Shown piece by piece: positions 25,196 to 34,089 of a DNA stretch of 64,000 nucleotides (position 1 is its first letter; each line of letters starts with the position of its first letter). The position numbers and the translations under genes are program-made. The DNA is from DATGPD01 sp041398565 (lineage in GTDB: Bacteria; Planctomycetota; UBA1135; UBA2386), in contig JAWKUN010000002.1 of assembly GCA_041398565.1 (NCBI GenBank), positions 868,001-932,000 on the forward strand, read 5' to 3'. The notes under the pieces were generated by a model. It made no database searches. It worked only from the letters and a program-made list of their open reading frames with translations, and was not told the origin of the DNA.

Positions 25196-26449
25196 TCAGA
25201 AGTTGAGGGTGACCTGCAAGTAGCCGACCTGGCGCCGGTCGTCGTCGATGCCATAGCCTGCCGACGCGTACACGCCGCTCTTGAACTTCTTGCCGACGAT
25301 GAGGTCCGCCTCGTATTCGCCGAGCTGCGTCGCCGTGCCTCGGCGGCGGAGGTTCAGGAGGTTGGCGTCGATGCTGATGTCGGCTCCGGGCAGCACGTGC
25401 AGGCCGAGCTGGGTCGTGCTCAGGTTGCTGCGCCAGGCGCCGCCGTACTGGTGCAGCAGGCCTGCCGTGTTGAAGTCTGCCGGATTGCCGATGTCCATCT
25501 TGCCGTCGGCGTCCGTGTGCTGCAGCGAGACCGTGTCCAGCACGCCGTCGAAGAGGGCGACCTGCTTGGAGAGGGTCGCCCGCCACGCCATGCGGTCCTC
25601 GGCGCGATGGACGAACCGGCTGGCCCACTCGCCGAACCACTGGATGTCACCGGGCAGGCTTCCGTTGGCGTCGACGCCGAGCCAGGAGTCGTCCTCGGTC
25701 GGGTTCGAGGCCGACGCGGGTCCGTCGCCGTCGTGGCTGCCGGCGAAGAAATACGGCTTGACCGCCGCCACGACGCCGTCGGAGCACTCGCCGAAGGCGA
25801 GGTTGGCGGCGCCGCCGAAGTAGCGCACGCCGGGGTGCTCGGCCTGCAGGGGGCCGTAGTCGTCGAACATGAACAGCTCGAAGTCGTGGCCGGCGATCTG
25901 CCGCGAGAACCACACTCCGGTGTACGTGCCCGGTCGCTGCAGATAGTCGCACGACCCCAAGATCATCCCGTTGCCGAGGGTGAACTCGCTGCGGCCGATG
26001 CGCCAGCGGTCCTCGAAGCCGAACATGTCGTTGGCGTTCAGGTAGAACTGCGACACCGCGTTGAAGTCCTCGCCGACGAGCGCGTCCGAGTAGCTCTCGG
26101 ATCCGGCCCAGGTCTCGGAGAAGTTGAACTCGGCGAAGGCCTCGATGTCGTCGGTGGCCTGGAACTTCAGACGCACCCGGCCCCGGGTCGCTTGCTGGTC
26201 GGCGGTGCCGTTGTAGGGGTGATTGGCGCGCGTGTCGCCGACGCGCACGCGCAGGCGCAGATCGCCTTCGATCGACAGCCGCTCCGACAGCAGCTCGAGC
26301 GCGCCGCCGGTATCGAGCTTGCCGGCCTCGCCGCCCGGCGGCGGGCCGAAGGTGAAGCAGCGGTGTTGGACGTCGTAGCAGTTCTGGGCGGCCAGGCCAT
26401 GAGCCAGCGGCAAGACTGCGGCGTAGGGGAGTGCATGCAGGAGTCGCAT
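25196..26449 (-). CDS. Outer-membrane beta-barrel protein, alginate-export-like porin
   Basis: A 417-residue exported protein with a signal peptide (MRLLHALPYAAVLPLAHGLAAQ) followed by a long run of alternating amphipathic strands. It ends in YLQVTLNF, the aromatic-terminated last strand typical of outer-membrane barrels. Segments such as RVRLKFQATDDIEAFAEFNF, WRIGRSEFTLGNGMI and GVWFSRQIAGHDFELFMF match the alginate-export family of barrels. ATG 26449 has GAGG seven bases upstream; the extra codons upstream are Arg/Ser-rich and not coding-like. First in the leftward cluster with DsrE, TusA-OsmC and MetE-like genes, so it may supply a sulfur- or methyl-containing substrate. Specificity is not visible. 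Confidence 0.82.
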   Translation of the reverse strand: MRLLHALPYAAVLPLAHGLAAQNCYDVQHRCFTFGPPPGGEAGKLDTGGALELLSERLSIEGDLRLRVRVGDTRANHPYNGTADQQATRGRVRLKFQATDDIEAFAEFNFSETWAGSESYSDALVGEDFNAVSQFYLNANDMFGFEDRWRIGRSEFTLGNGMILGSCDYLQRPGTYTGVWFSRQIAGHDFELFMFDDYGPLQAEHPGVRYFGGAANLAFGECSDGVVAAVKPYFFAGSHDGDGPASASNPTEDDSWLGVDANGSLPGDIQWFGEWASRFVHRAEDRMAWRATLSKQVALFDGVLDTVSLQHTDADGKMDIGNPADFNTAGLLHQYGGAWRSNLSTTQLGLHVLPGADISIDANLLNLRRRGTATQLGEYEADLIVGKKFKSGVYASAGYGIDDDRRQVGYLQVTLNF

Positions 26450-26843
26450 CGGGGTCCTCGGAACGGTTTGCTCGTTGCCGACGCGGTGCGACGACGTGCC
26501 TCGAGGATCCGCGGGACTCAGCGCCCGGGTGGTGCGGAACCGACCGGTTCCAGACCCTCGGCGACACGGAGCCTTGCCCCGCGTGAGCGCCGAGGCTCGC
26601 TTCAAGTGTGAGGCGAGCGCGGGGTGGTGGTGGGGCGAGGCACGGGCGGGATGGTCGCCGCGGCGAGTCGATCGTGCAAGCCCCGGCTTCCCCGGGCTCG
26701 ATATCCGCGACCAGAACGGTTCCCGACTCGGTTCTGTCGGTGCGCGAGAGCTCGGCGCCCTGGTTCCGCGCCGCCACCGGGAAACAAGCGACGTCGTTGG
26801 TCCCGGGACCTGTCGGCGAGGCCGCTGCGTCCCGGCCAGCCAG
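26450..26843. other. Intergenic region upstream of the porin cluster
   Basis: These 394 bp separate the start of the porin gene from the stop of the radical SAM gene on the same strand. The open frames crossing it have no start signals or family resemblance. It should contain the promoter of the porin-DsrE-TusA/OsmC-MetE-TusA cluster and perhaps a terminator for the radical SAM gene, but no clear element was recognised. Confidence 0.5.
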
Positions 26844-27947
26844 CTAGCCGCCGCGCAGGCGCGAGCGCACCAGCATCCAGCCGCGGCGGAAGTCCTGGCG
26901 CAGGGTGCGGTGCGCCAGGCACGACGACGCGCACTCCACCGAGCCGAACATCGCGCAACGCATCATGGCGGCGCGTTGGCGCTTGGCGACCTCGCCGTGC
27001 CACAGCTCCTTCGGCGTGTGCTCCCTGACGCTGCCGATGGTCTGGTAGTGCCAGCACATGCGCACCTCGCCGTCGGGCAGGATGTGGAAGTCGCGCAGCC
27101 CGACGCGGCACGGCGACACTTCCGGGCGCACCGCCTCGCCGCGGAAGTGCGCGGCCCAGCTCTGCAGGCGCGAGGGCTCGGTCTCGATGGGCGCGCCGGC
27201 GGCGCGCAGCGCCACCAGTTCGTCGACCACGCGCTGCATCGTCGCCACGTCCTCGGGCGAGCGGATCCAAAGGTCGCCGTCGACCTCGGGCGTCCAGGGC
27301 CGCACCGGGCTGAAGTCGATGGTGTCGCCGCCGACGTCCTGGGTCCACCGCACCAGCGCCGGCAGCCCGTGCAGGTTGCGCCGGTGCACGGTGGGCTTGA
27401 TGCGGATCGAAGTCTTGCTGCCTGCTCGGTCGCGAGCCGCGCGCAGGCGGCCGATGCCGGCGGCGATCTTGGCCAGCGAGTCCTTCACCCCGCGCACGTC
27501 GTCGTGGGTGGCGGCGTCGACGCCGTCCACCGAGATGTCGATGTTGATGGGCGCCGCGCCGACCAGGCGCTCGACCACCGACTCGGTGAGAACGGAGCCG
27601 TTGGTGATGACGCCCCAGCCGATGCCGCGCGCGTGGCAGAACTCGACCAGCGGCAGGAACGGCTTGTAGATGAGCGGCTCGCCGCCGGCGTACTGGATGG
27701 TGAAGTTGCCGATCCAGTCTTGCAGGCCGGCGAGAGCGCGCTGCCAGTCTTCGAGCCCCATCTCGTCCTTGTAGTGCGCGAGGCGCCAGAACTCGCAGTA
27801 CGCGCACTTGTAGTTGCAGCGCTCGTTGACGATGCCCTGCACGGCCAACGGCCGCGTGGTGTCGACGCCGAGGCTCAGGTAGAGCTTCTCGCGCGCCTCT
27901 TGTGCGAAGCGCTGGCGTGCCAGGCGGGCGGCGTCACGCAGACGCAT
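26844..27947 (-). CDS. Radical SAM protein with SPASM-like C-terminus
   Basis: A 367-residue enzyme with the [4Fe-4S]/SAM motif ERCNYKCAYC (CxxxCxxC, about residues 41-48), YAGGEPLIYKPFL, WGVITNGSVL and INIDISVDGVDAATHD, all standard for the radical SAM barrel. A C-terminal cysteine region (CRVGLRDFHILPDGEVRMCW, then CAMFGSVECASSC) resembles SPASM or twitch auxiliary clusters. Such proteins modify peptides, lipids or sugars. ATG 27947 has a perfect AGGAGG six bases upstream and overlaps the end of the methyltransferase gene by 14 bases. The coupled methyltransferase suggests a shared small-molecule or lipid/glycan pathway; the substrate is unknown. Confidence 0.85.
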   Translation of the reverse strand: MRLRDAARLARQRFAQEAREKLYLSLGVDTTRPLAVQGIVNERCNYKCAYCEFWRLAHYKDEMGLEDWQRALAGLQDWIGNFTIQYAGGEPLIYKPFLPLVEFCHARGIGWGVITNGSVLTESVVERLVGAAPINIDISVDGVDAATHDDVRGVKDSLAKIAAGIGRLRAARDRAGSKTSIRIKPTVHRRNLHGLPALVRWTQDVGGDTIDFSPVRPWTPEVDGDLWIRSPEDVATMQRVVDELVALRAAGAPIETEPSRLQSWAAHFRGEAVRPEVSPCRVGLRDFHILPDGEVRMCWHYQTIGSVREHTPKELWHGEVAKRQRAAMMRCAMFGSVECASSCLAHRTLRQDFRRGWMLVRSRLRGG

Positions 27948-28629
27948 GCGCGGCCTCCTGTCGCGGTGCGTGGTCGAGCGGACGGTACAGCGTCCACGAC
28001 TTCGGCAGGCCAGCGACGCGCTCGGTGTAGACCTGGCCGTCGGGGAACAGCGCGCGCAGACGCCGGAGCGTGAAGCAGCGGGTCTCGCCGATCGGGTCGG
28101 GGCGTCGCGCGCGCGCACTCGGCCGGTCGAAGAAGCGCGCCAGCGCCCGGCGCACGGGACGGGGGTAGAACCAGAAGAACGGCAGGCGCGTGTGCGCCTC
28201 GATGGGGAACAGGTAGCTGGGGGTCTGGATCCAGTAGCCCTTGCCGACCCTGCGCGCTTCGTCGGCGAAACGCTGCACCCGCGCGTCGTCGCCGACGTGC
28301 TCGAGTACGCCGTTGCTGAACACGATGTCGAACGCGCGGTCGGCATAGCGCGACAGGTCGCAGGCGTCCCCGGTGACGCGGGCGTGGCGCGAGCCTGCCG
28401 GCAGCCGCTGCCAGGCGCCCGCGGTGTTCAGGAGCGTGACGGACAGACTCGGCAGCGTCGCCGGCGCGCCGCCGGTGTCGCCCTCCAGGCTCCACAGCTC
28501 GTCGGTGCCGCCGAGGTCGAGGACGCGAGCCTGCGGTCTCGGGCGCATGCGCTCGACGAAGACCTGCATGCGCCGGCGGCGCCAGCGGCGTTGCAGGTTG
28601 CGCATGAGGGCGGAGACGGGTTGGGGCAT
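27934..28629 (-). CDS. Class I SAM-dependent methyltransferase
   Basis: A 231-residue methyltransferase. The SAM-binding core starts at VLDLGGTDELWSLEG (motif I region, about residue 36), with VTLLNTAG, DACDLSRYADRAFDIVFSN and VLEHVGDDARVQRFADEARR as the later core strands. KGYWIQTPSYLFPIEAHTRL and a basic C-terminal part (LFPDGQVYTERVAGLPKSW) resemble methyltransferases found in polysaccharide or lipid gene clusters. The N-terminal 30 residues are strongly basic (RNLQRRWRRRRMQ), perhaps a membrane or nucleic-acid contact. It overlaps the radical SAM gene by 14 bases, so the two are co-translated. Exact substrate not known. Confidence 0.82.
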   Translation of the reverse strand: MPQPVSALMRNLQRRWRRRRMQVFVERMRPRPQARVLDLGGTDELWSLEGDTGGAPATLPSLSVTLLNTAGAWQRLPAGSRHARVTGDACDLSRYADRAFDIVFSNGVLEHVGDDARVQRFADEARRVGKGYWIQTPSYLFPIEAHTRLPFFWFYPRPVRRALARFFDRPSARARRPDPIGETRCFTLRRLRALFPDGQVYTERVAGLPKSWTLYRPLDHAPRQEAAHASA

Positions 28630-28743
28630 GGTCGACGGGACGCGAGACGGGCGTGGCCGCAGCTTCCCCGCGCCGACAAGTCTAGCCCGGACGAAGCACC
28701 GCGGCGCACGGGGGCGCCTGCGGTTGGCGCCGGCCGCAGCGAC

Positions 28744-29235
28744 TCACGAGGAACTCGTCGCCGCGCGTTCCTTCGCCGTCGGCGTCGCGGCGACGGCTCT
28801 CTCCCGCCTCTGGCCGGCAGCGGCCAGAACTTGGAGGGCGTCGCGCCCCAGCGCCGTGTTCTTGGTCGCGGCCCGGGCCAGGTCGTTGAGCGACAGCACG
28901 CCACAGATCTTGCCTTCGTCGTCGACGACCGGCAGGCGGCGGACGCGGTGCGTCGCCATGAGGCCGGCCGCGGCCGAGACGCGGTCGCCGGCCTTGCACG
29001 TCACCAGGTCTTGCGACATGGCATCGGCGACGCGCAGCTCCGGCAGCGACTTGCCCGTGGTGTAGGCGGCCATGCAGATGTCACGGTCGGTGATCATCGC
29101 GCCGACGCTGCCGCGCGCGTCGACGACGGGCAGCACGCCGCAGTCCTGATCCCAGAGCCAGCGGGCGGCGTCGGCGAGCGAGTCGGTGGGCGCGCAGGTC
29201 GCCACCGGGGACGACATGACTTCTCGAACCAGCAT
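28744..29235 (-). CDS. Two-CBS-domain protein
   Basis: A 163-residue soluble protein made of two CBS motifs: the first from about residue 5 to 60 (VMSSPVATCAPTDSLADAAR, GVLPVVDARGSVGAMITDRD), the second about 70 to 125 (AMSQDLVTCKAGDRVSAAA, RRLPVVDDEGKICGVLSLND). The C-terminal 35 residues are charged and probably disordered. CBS pairs bind adenosine nucleotides and sense energy state. ATG 29235 has AGGAG nine bases upstream. It stands alone between a methyltransferase and a short lipoprotein on the other strand, so its partner cannot be read from the context. Confidence 0.9.
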   Translation of the reverse strand: MLVREVMSSPVATCAPTDSLADAARWLWDQDCGVLPVVDARGSVGAMITDRDICMAAYTTGKSLPELRVADAMSQDLVTCKAGDRVSAAAGLMATHRVRRLPVVDDEGKICGVLSLNDLARAATKNTALGRDALQVLAAAGQRRERAVAATPTAKERAATSSS

Positions 29236-29397
29236 GAGGGGTCTCCTGGGTTTGATCGATCGAGCAAGGGGTTGGAAAGAGGCGCCGTAGGCAGGTGCCG
29301 GCGATTGCCCGCGGGCACAACGCGGCGCTCTGCAGAGGATCCGGCGTCCGAGTTTCGCTCGAGCCCCGGTCGTCGCCGATTCGCTCGTTTCCGTAGG

Positions 29398-29461
29398 CCG
29401 GCGAAGGATCCGGCGCTGGCCTTGCAGCGGATGGAGCAGAATCCACCGCGGAACGCTGGCA
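29398..29461 (-). repeat. Family B hairpin repeat, degenerate copy
   Basis: On the minus strand CCAGCGTT, GCGGTGGA, a six-base loop, TCCATCCGC and then GCCGG-loop-CCGGC follow the order seen in the copies at 41452 and 54093 (GCGGTGGAGC hairpin followed by a GGCCGG hairpin). Outer arms are partly lost. It lies between the CBS gene and the small lipoprotein gene. Confidence 0.65.
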
Positions 29462-29531
29462 GGAATCGCATGGACCGCCAGGGGAGGGCGAAGCTAGATT
29501 GCGAGCGACATTCGCCTCGAACGAAGACCGC

Positions 29532-29645
29532 ATGCGCCTTTCGCTTCCCATCCCATTCGCTCTGACGGTTGCCCTCCTTGCGGGATGCGGCGGCGAGGCC
29601 ACGCCGCAGGATCTGCCTGGCCGATTCGAGGCGGCGAAGAAGTAG
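29532..29645 (+). CDS. Short lipoprotein, 37 residues
   Basis: A tiny open frame with a complete lipoprotein signal: MRLSLPIPFALTVALLAGC, with the lipobox LAGC at residues 16-19, then GGEATPQDLPGRFEAAKK and TAG. After processing only about 19 residues would remain attached to lipid. A weak GAAGA stands about seven bases before the ATG. Entericidin-like lipopeptides have this size, but no specific family is recognised. It is transcribed away from the CBS gene and lies upstream of the GT87 gene on the same strand (151 bp apart). It is supported by the signal sequence alone, so it could be the start of a decayed longer gene. Confidence 0.6.
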   Translation: MRLSLPIPFALTVALLAGCGGEATPQDLPGRFEAAKK

Positions 29646-29796
29646 GGTCTTCCTTCTGAGCTACCCGATGTGGCTGCAACCCGGGCAGGTCGCTGGCGAC
29701 GACGTGATCGACCGCGGCCCGGATCGCCGCAGGAGCGGTCGCCCGATGTCGCTCCCGCGGCTCGAGGCCACATCCGGATTGGGCACATCCCGATAG

Positions 29797-31134
29797 ATGG
29801 TGCAACGCGCTCGACTCGAGGCTGAGGCTGTCGCCGAGCCGGACCGACGTGCGCGCCGGCCGCTCTGGTGGTGGGCGGTGCTGGCGTTGGCGGCCATCGC
29901 CGGGGGGGTGGCGTTCCTGCGCAAGGGGCCGAGTGAGCTGCCGGTGTACGTCGTGGCCGGCGAGCGCATGCTGCACGGGGCCGAGATCTACCTCACCACC
30001 GACGCGAAGCCGTTCACCTACCCGCCGTTCTTCGCCTTGCCGTTCGTGCCGTTCGTCTGGCTGCCGGCCGGCGCCTGGCGGCCGCTGTGGTACGCGATCA
30101 CGCTGGCGGCGTTCGCCGCCGTGGTCGTCCTCCTGCGCCGCTTCTACACCGCGGACTTCGTGCTGGCGCCACGCGCGCGGCGTGCGTTCTGGGTGGTCGT
30201 CGCGCTCCTGGGACTGCGCCACGTGCTCGCCATCTTCGAGAACCAGAGCCACGACATGGTGGTCCTGCTGTGCACGGTGGCGGCCAGCCTGGCCTGGGCG
30301 CGCGGCGTCGACGGGCGTGCGGGAGCCTGGGCCGGGCTCGGGGCCGCGTGCAAGGCGACGCCGGGATTGTTCGGCGTGCCCTTCCTACTTCAGGGCGGCT
30401 GGCGCGCGGCGCTCGCCGCGACGGTGGTGGGCGCGGCGGCGACCCTGCTGCCCGACCTGGTGCTGCCACGCGCCGACGGGCAGCTCTGGGTGACGGCGTG
30501 GGTGCACACGATGCTCGCCGGCGTGCAGCCCGGCGCCGCCGCTGACCTCGGCGGCACCTGGACCGCGGGCTCGATCCTCAACCAGAGCCTGTCGGGCACG
30601 CTCTACCGCCTGACCACGCCGGTCCCGGCCGGCGACGACTCGCCGTGGGTCGTCGACGCAGCCTTGGTCGCCCTCGATCCCGCGGCCCGGCACGTCGTGG
30701 TGTCGGTGGGCCAGGCCCTGGTGCTCGCTCTGGTCGCCTGGCTGGCGCGGCCAGGCGTGGTGCGGCGCGCCCCGTTCTTGAGTTTCCGCGACCTGCGCCT
30801 GGCGCAAGCGGCAGCGGTGGCGTGCGGCATGGTGCTGCTGTCGCCGATGAGCAGCAAGTCGCACTTCGGCGTGTTGGTTCTGCCAGCGGCGCTGGCGGCC
30901 TCGCTCCTGTGCCGCGGCCGGCGCGATCCGTGGCTCGTCGCGTTCCTGTCGGGCAGCTTCGTCGCTGGCACCATCACCACCAAGGGGCTCGTGGGCAGCC
31001 GGGTCGGCAACGTCTTGCTGGGCTACGGCGCCGTCACCTGGTCGGCGCTGTTGCTGCTCCTCGCCACCGCGCGCTGCGTGCGTCTCCTGCGAACCCAGGT
31101 GCCGGCGTCGAGCGGTCGGATCGCGCTCGACTAG
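29797..31134 (+). CDS. Glycosyltransferase family 87 (DUF2029-like) membrane protein
   Basis: A 445-residue polytopic protein with about 10 hydrophobic helices. The family pattern is an early periplasmic loop (LPVYVVAGERMLHGAEIYLT), TYPPFFALPFVPF, RHVLAIFENQSHDMVVLL and ACKATPGLFGVPFLL, and a late SPMSSKSHFGVLVLPAALA. Such GT87 enzymes use polyprenyl-phosphate sugars as donors and act on the outer face of the cytoplasmic membrane, as with mycobacterial PimE-type mannosyltransferases. ATG 29797 was taken without a strong ribosome site. It converges with the beta-helix gene, with a 7-bp hairpin (ACGCCGG/CCGGCGT) in the short gap. Donor and acceptor are not known. Confidence 0.82.
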   Translation: MVQRARLEAEAVAEPDRRARRPLWWWAVLALAAIAGGVAFLRKGPSELPVYVVAGERMLHGAEIYLTTDAKPFTYPPFFALPFVPFVWLPAGAWRPLWYAITLAAFAAVVVLLRRFYTADFVLAPRARRAFWVVVALLGLRHVLAIFENQSHDMVVLLCTVAASLAWARGVDGRAGAWAGLGAACKATPGLFGVPFLLQGGWRAALAATVVGAAATLLPDLVLPRADGQLWVTAWVHTMLAGVQPGAAADLGGTWTAGSILNQSLSGTLYRLTTPVPAGDDSPWVVDAALVALDPAARHVVVSVGQALVLALVAWLARPGVVRRAPFLSFRDLRLAQAAAVACGMVLLSPMSSKSHFGVLVLPAALAASLLCRGRRDPWLVAFLSGSFVAGTITTKGLVGSRVGNVLLGYGAVTWSALLLLLATARCVRLLRTQVPASSGRIALD

Positions 31135-31184
31135 CTCTGCCCGACCGTGCCCGCGATCACGCCGGTGTCCGGTCGTGGCCGGCG

Positions 31185-32654
31185 TCACGGCAGCCCGAGC
31201 ACGACCCTGTGCGCGTTGCTGCCGAACACCGGCGGCAGGGTCGTGCCCGCCTGCCAGTAGACGGAACGCAGGTGCAGGGCGGCGACGTTCGGCACCCGCA
31301 GCGCGGTCTGGCCGACACCGCGCGGGTCGCACACGCCGACCAGCCCCGGGTCGGCGATGGCGCCGGCGAGGTGGAACACGCCCGGGCCGAAGCTTCCCGG
31401 CACGCGGTCGCTGCCCACCAGCAGCACGAACGGGGCGTTCGGGGCCACCAGCGGCCGCAGCACCAGAGCCCCGCCGAGGGCGGCCTGGCGAGGGGCGGCC
31501 ACGTAGGCGAAGTGCACCTCGTCGGGTCCGAGGTCGGGCAGCGCGTCGAGATAGGGGTCGCCATCGAGGTCGGCCGGCGCGGTGCGGTCGGCCGGCCGGC
31601 CGGCGTCCATCCCGGCGCTGCCGAGCACGAGGTGGTAGTCGTCGTGCAAGGCGTCGACGAAGCTCGCGGTGCCGACGACGTTGCCGCCGAAGCCGGCGAG
31701 GTTGGCCTGGGTCACCAGGTTGTTGCCCCACGCGTAGAGGCCGTTGGTGCCGTTGGGTGCGTCGGCGCGGTTGTTGTCGAAGATGCAGTTCACCACCACG
31801 TGCGTGGGGGGGAGACCCCGGGCGCCGACGAGGTCGTTGATGGCCCCGACGTTGCCGCCGATGGTGCGGGTGCCGATGTCGTGCAGGAGGCAGTGCTCGA
31901 TGCGGGTCGTCACGCTGCCGCCGCCGTCGGTGACGGCGTACACGGCGTGCAGCGACGCGTCGCCGATGCGCGAGGCGCGCAGGTGTGCGTGGATCGATCC
32001 GCCGCCCGACGCGTCGAGCAGGACATCGTCGCGCAGCCCGTTCCTGACGACGCTGCGGTCGAGCAGCAAGGCCGCCTGGGCGCCGTTCTGCGCCGCCACG
32101 ATGATGGGGGCGTCGAGGCCCTGCAGCTCGCAGTCGAGTACGCTGGCCGCGGCCGTGCCACCGGCGGCGACGTTGAGGACGATGCACCGGCTCTGCACGA
32201 TCTTGCACCGCTCGACGAACAGCGCCGACGCGACCGCGGCCGGCGCGTCCATGCGGACCGCGCGGTACATCCCGCCGGAGAAGGCGATGTCGCGCACCAC
32301 GACCGTGCCGCCCTGCGCCGGTGCGAAGAACAGGGTCGCGGCCAGGGCCAGCGGCGTGTCGATGGTGACCGCCCGCGAGTAGGGCGGCACGCGCGCTGGA
32401 TCGGCCTCGACCACGCACGCGGCGGTGAACGTGATGGGAAACGTCTCGCCGCTGTTCTGGTCGTAGGTGCCGGGGCGCAGACGGTAGGTGGTGGCGCCGC
32501 CCGCTCGGGTCGCGGCGAAGGTGAGGGTCTTCAACGGCGCACTGGAGGAGCCGCCGCCTGCCTGGTCGATGCCGACGACAGGGTCGACGTAGACTACGGA
32601 CTGCGCGGGGCAGAGCGCGGCGGCGAAGACGGCGAGAACGGCGCGTGCAGGCAT
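31185..32654 (-). CDS. Secreted parallel beta-helix protein
   Basis: A 489-residue exported protein: signal peptide (MPARAVLAVFAAALCPAQS), DUF1565-type motif (VVYVDPVVGIDQAGGGSSSA), then a beta-helix (about 60-370) with turns such as VERCKIVQSRCIVLN, VLDCELQGLD and HCLLHDIG. The last 110 residues are a beta-sandwich (AALGGALVLRPLVAPNAPFVLLVG to the end) similar to the shared C-terminal domain of the other secreted proteins. LDGDPYLDALPDLGPDE before it is the typical end of choice-of-anchor/DUF1565 proteins. ATG 32654 was chosen because the long upstream frame lies antisense to the acyl-CoA-dehydrogenase gene. Probably a surface protein; no enzymatic site is seen. Confidence 0.85.
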   Translation of the reverse strand: MPARAVLAVFAAALCPAQSVVYVDPVVGIDQAGGGSSSAPLKTLTFAATRAGGATTYRLRPGTYDQNSGETFPITFTAACVVEADPARVPPYSRAVTIDTPLALAATLFFAPAQGGTVVVRDIAFSGGMYRAVRMDAPAAVASALFVERCKIVQSRCIVLNVAAGGTAAASVLDCELQGLDAPIIVAAQNGAQAALLLDRSVVRNGLRDDVLLDASGGGSIHAHLRASRIGDASLHAVYAVTDGGGSVTTRIEHCLLHDIGTRTIGGNVGAINDLVGARGLPPTHVVVNCIFDNNRADAPNGTNGLYAWGNNLVTQANLAGFGGNVVGTASFVDALHDDYHLVLGSAGMDAGRPADRTAPADLDGDPYLDALPDLGPDEVHFAYVAAPRQAALGGALVLRPLVAPNAPFVLLVGSDRVPGSFGPGVFHLAGAIADPGLVGVCDPRGVGQTALRVPNVAALHLRSVYWQAGTTLPPVFGSNAHRVVLGLP

Positions 32655-32948
32655 GGCGATCGGTGGGCGTCGTGGGTAGGACGGCAGGCCCCGCAGTGTA
32701 GTCGGCCCGGCGTGGCGGCAGGGCCGTGGCAGTGATCCTGATCCGCACCGAGCCGACGGGCCACGCGGCGGCCACGCGGGAGGCCGCGTCTGTTCGTGAC
32801 GACGCCCTCCTGCTAGCGTACGCGCGGTGTTCTGCCCCGAACTTCGTTGACCGCAGCGCGGGCCCGACGTGATCGGGCCGCGCTCTCCACGGCGCCTCGC
32901 CTGGTGATCTCGAGGTCGCCGGCGTAGGGCCGGCATCTTCGAGACTCC
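32655..32948. other. Divergent intergenic region
   Basis: These 294 bp lie between the beta-helix gene (leftward) and the acyl-CoA-dehydrogenase-like gene (rightward). No gene, repeat or strong promoter was recognised; the promoters of both neighbours should be in it. Confidence 0.5.
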
Positions 32949-34076
32949 ATGACCTTCGACCACAGCGCGGCCGCCGAGACGGTCGCTTCCGTTGCCCGAG
33001 AGCACGCCATCGCCGTCGACGCCGACGGCGTCTTCCCCACGGCTGCCCTCGACGCCGCCCGCCGGGCCGGACTGTTCGGCCTGCTGAGCAGTCCCGAGGT
33101 GGGCGGGCACGGCCTGCCGTTGCGGGCCGCGGGCGAGGTCGTCGAGCGCCTGGCGCGCGAATGCGGCAGCACGGCGATGGTGCTGACCATGCACTACAGC
33201 GGCACGGCAGTGCTGGAGGCGCACGGCTCGCGCACCGTGCGCCAGGACGTGGCGAGCGGCCGGCACCTCTCGACCCTGGCGTTCAGCGAGGCGGGCTCGC
33301 GCTCGCACTTCTGGGCGCCGGTCAGCACCGCGCGTGCCGACGGTGCCGACGTCTTGCTCGATGCGCGCAAGAGCTGGGTCACGTCGGCGCGGGCCGCCGC
33401 GGCCTACGTCTGGTCGAGCCGACCGGTCGCCGGCAGCGAGGCCAGCACGCTGTGGCTCGTGCCGGCGAATACGCCCGGGCTGCGCGTCGAGGGCACGTTC
33501 GACGGCATCGGCCTGCGCGGCAACGATTCCGCGCCGGTGACGGCGACCACGGTGCGGATCCCGGTCGCGCAGCGCCTCGGCGAAGACGGCGCCGGCTTCG
33601 GCATCATGATGGGGACCGTGCTGCCGACCTTCGCCATGCTCATCGCCGGGGGCTCGCTGGGCCTCGCCGAGGCGCTGGTGCAGAGGACGGCGGTGCACGC
33701 CGGTGGTACCCGCTACGCGCACATGAAGAACGACAGCGCGCTGGCCGACCTGCCGACGATTCGCGCCTACATCGCGCGCATGCGCATCCAGGTCGATGCA
33801 GCCAAGGCGCTGTGGCGCGAGACGTTCGACGCGCTCGCCAACGGCGCCGCCGACGCCGGGCTGCGCGTGCTCGAGACCAAGGCGGCCGCGGCCGAGACGG
33901 CGTGCGGCGTCGGCGACACGGCCATGCGCGTGTGCGGCGGCATGGCATTCCGCAAGGAGGTCGGCGTCGAGCGCATGTTCCGCGACACGCGCGCCGCCAT
34001 GGTCATGGCGCCCACCAGCGACCAGCTCTTCGACTTCGTCGGCAAGGCGGTGTGCGGCCTGCCCCTGTTCGGATAG
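32949..34076 (+). CDS. Acyl-CoA dehydrogenase-like flavoprotein
   Basis: A 375-residue member of the acyl-CoA dehydrogenase fold: N-terminal helical domain (about 1-115, AARRAGLFGLLSSPEVGG, ECGSTAMVLTMHYSG), middle beta domain (about 120-215, LAFSEAGSRSHFW, LDARKSWVTSA), C-terminal helices (220-375, GVGDTAMRVCGGMAFRK, VERMFRDTRAAMVMAPTSDQL). The usual catalytic Glu region (YEGT) reads APTSDQL, so it may not be a beta-oxidation enzyme; flavin monooxygenase relatives such as SfnB (sulfone use) are a better comparison. It begins a three-gene operon, 13 bp before the PhnD-like gene. Reaction and substrate are open. Confidence 0.85.
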   Translation: MTFDHSAAAETVASVAREHAIAVDADGVFPTAALDAARRAGLFGLLSSPEVGGHGLPLRAAGEVVERLARECGSTAMVLTMHYSGTAVLEAHGSRTVRQDVASGRHLSTLAFSEAGSRSHFWAPVSTARADGADVLLDARKSWVTSARAAAAYVWSSRPVAGSEASTLWLVPANTPGLRVEGTFDGIGLRGNDSAPVTATTVRIPVAQRLGEDGAGFGIMMGTVLPTFAMLIAGGSLGLAEALVQRTAVHAGGTRYAHMKNDSALADLPTIRAYIARMRIQVDAAKALWRETFDALANGAADAGLRVLETKAAAAETACGVGDTAMRVCGGMAFRKEVGVERMFRDTRAAMVMAPTSDQLFDFVGKAVCGLPLFG

Positions 34077-34089
34077 GCGGGAGACGACG

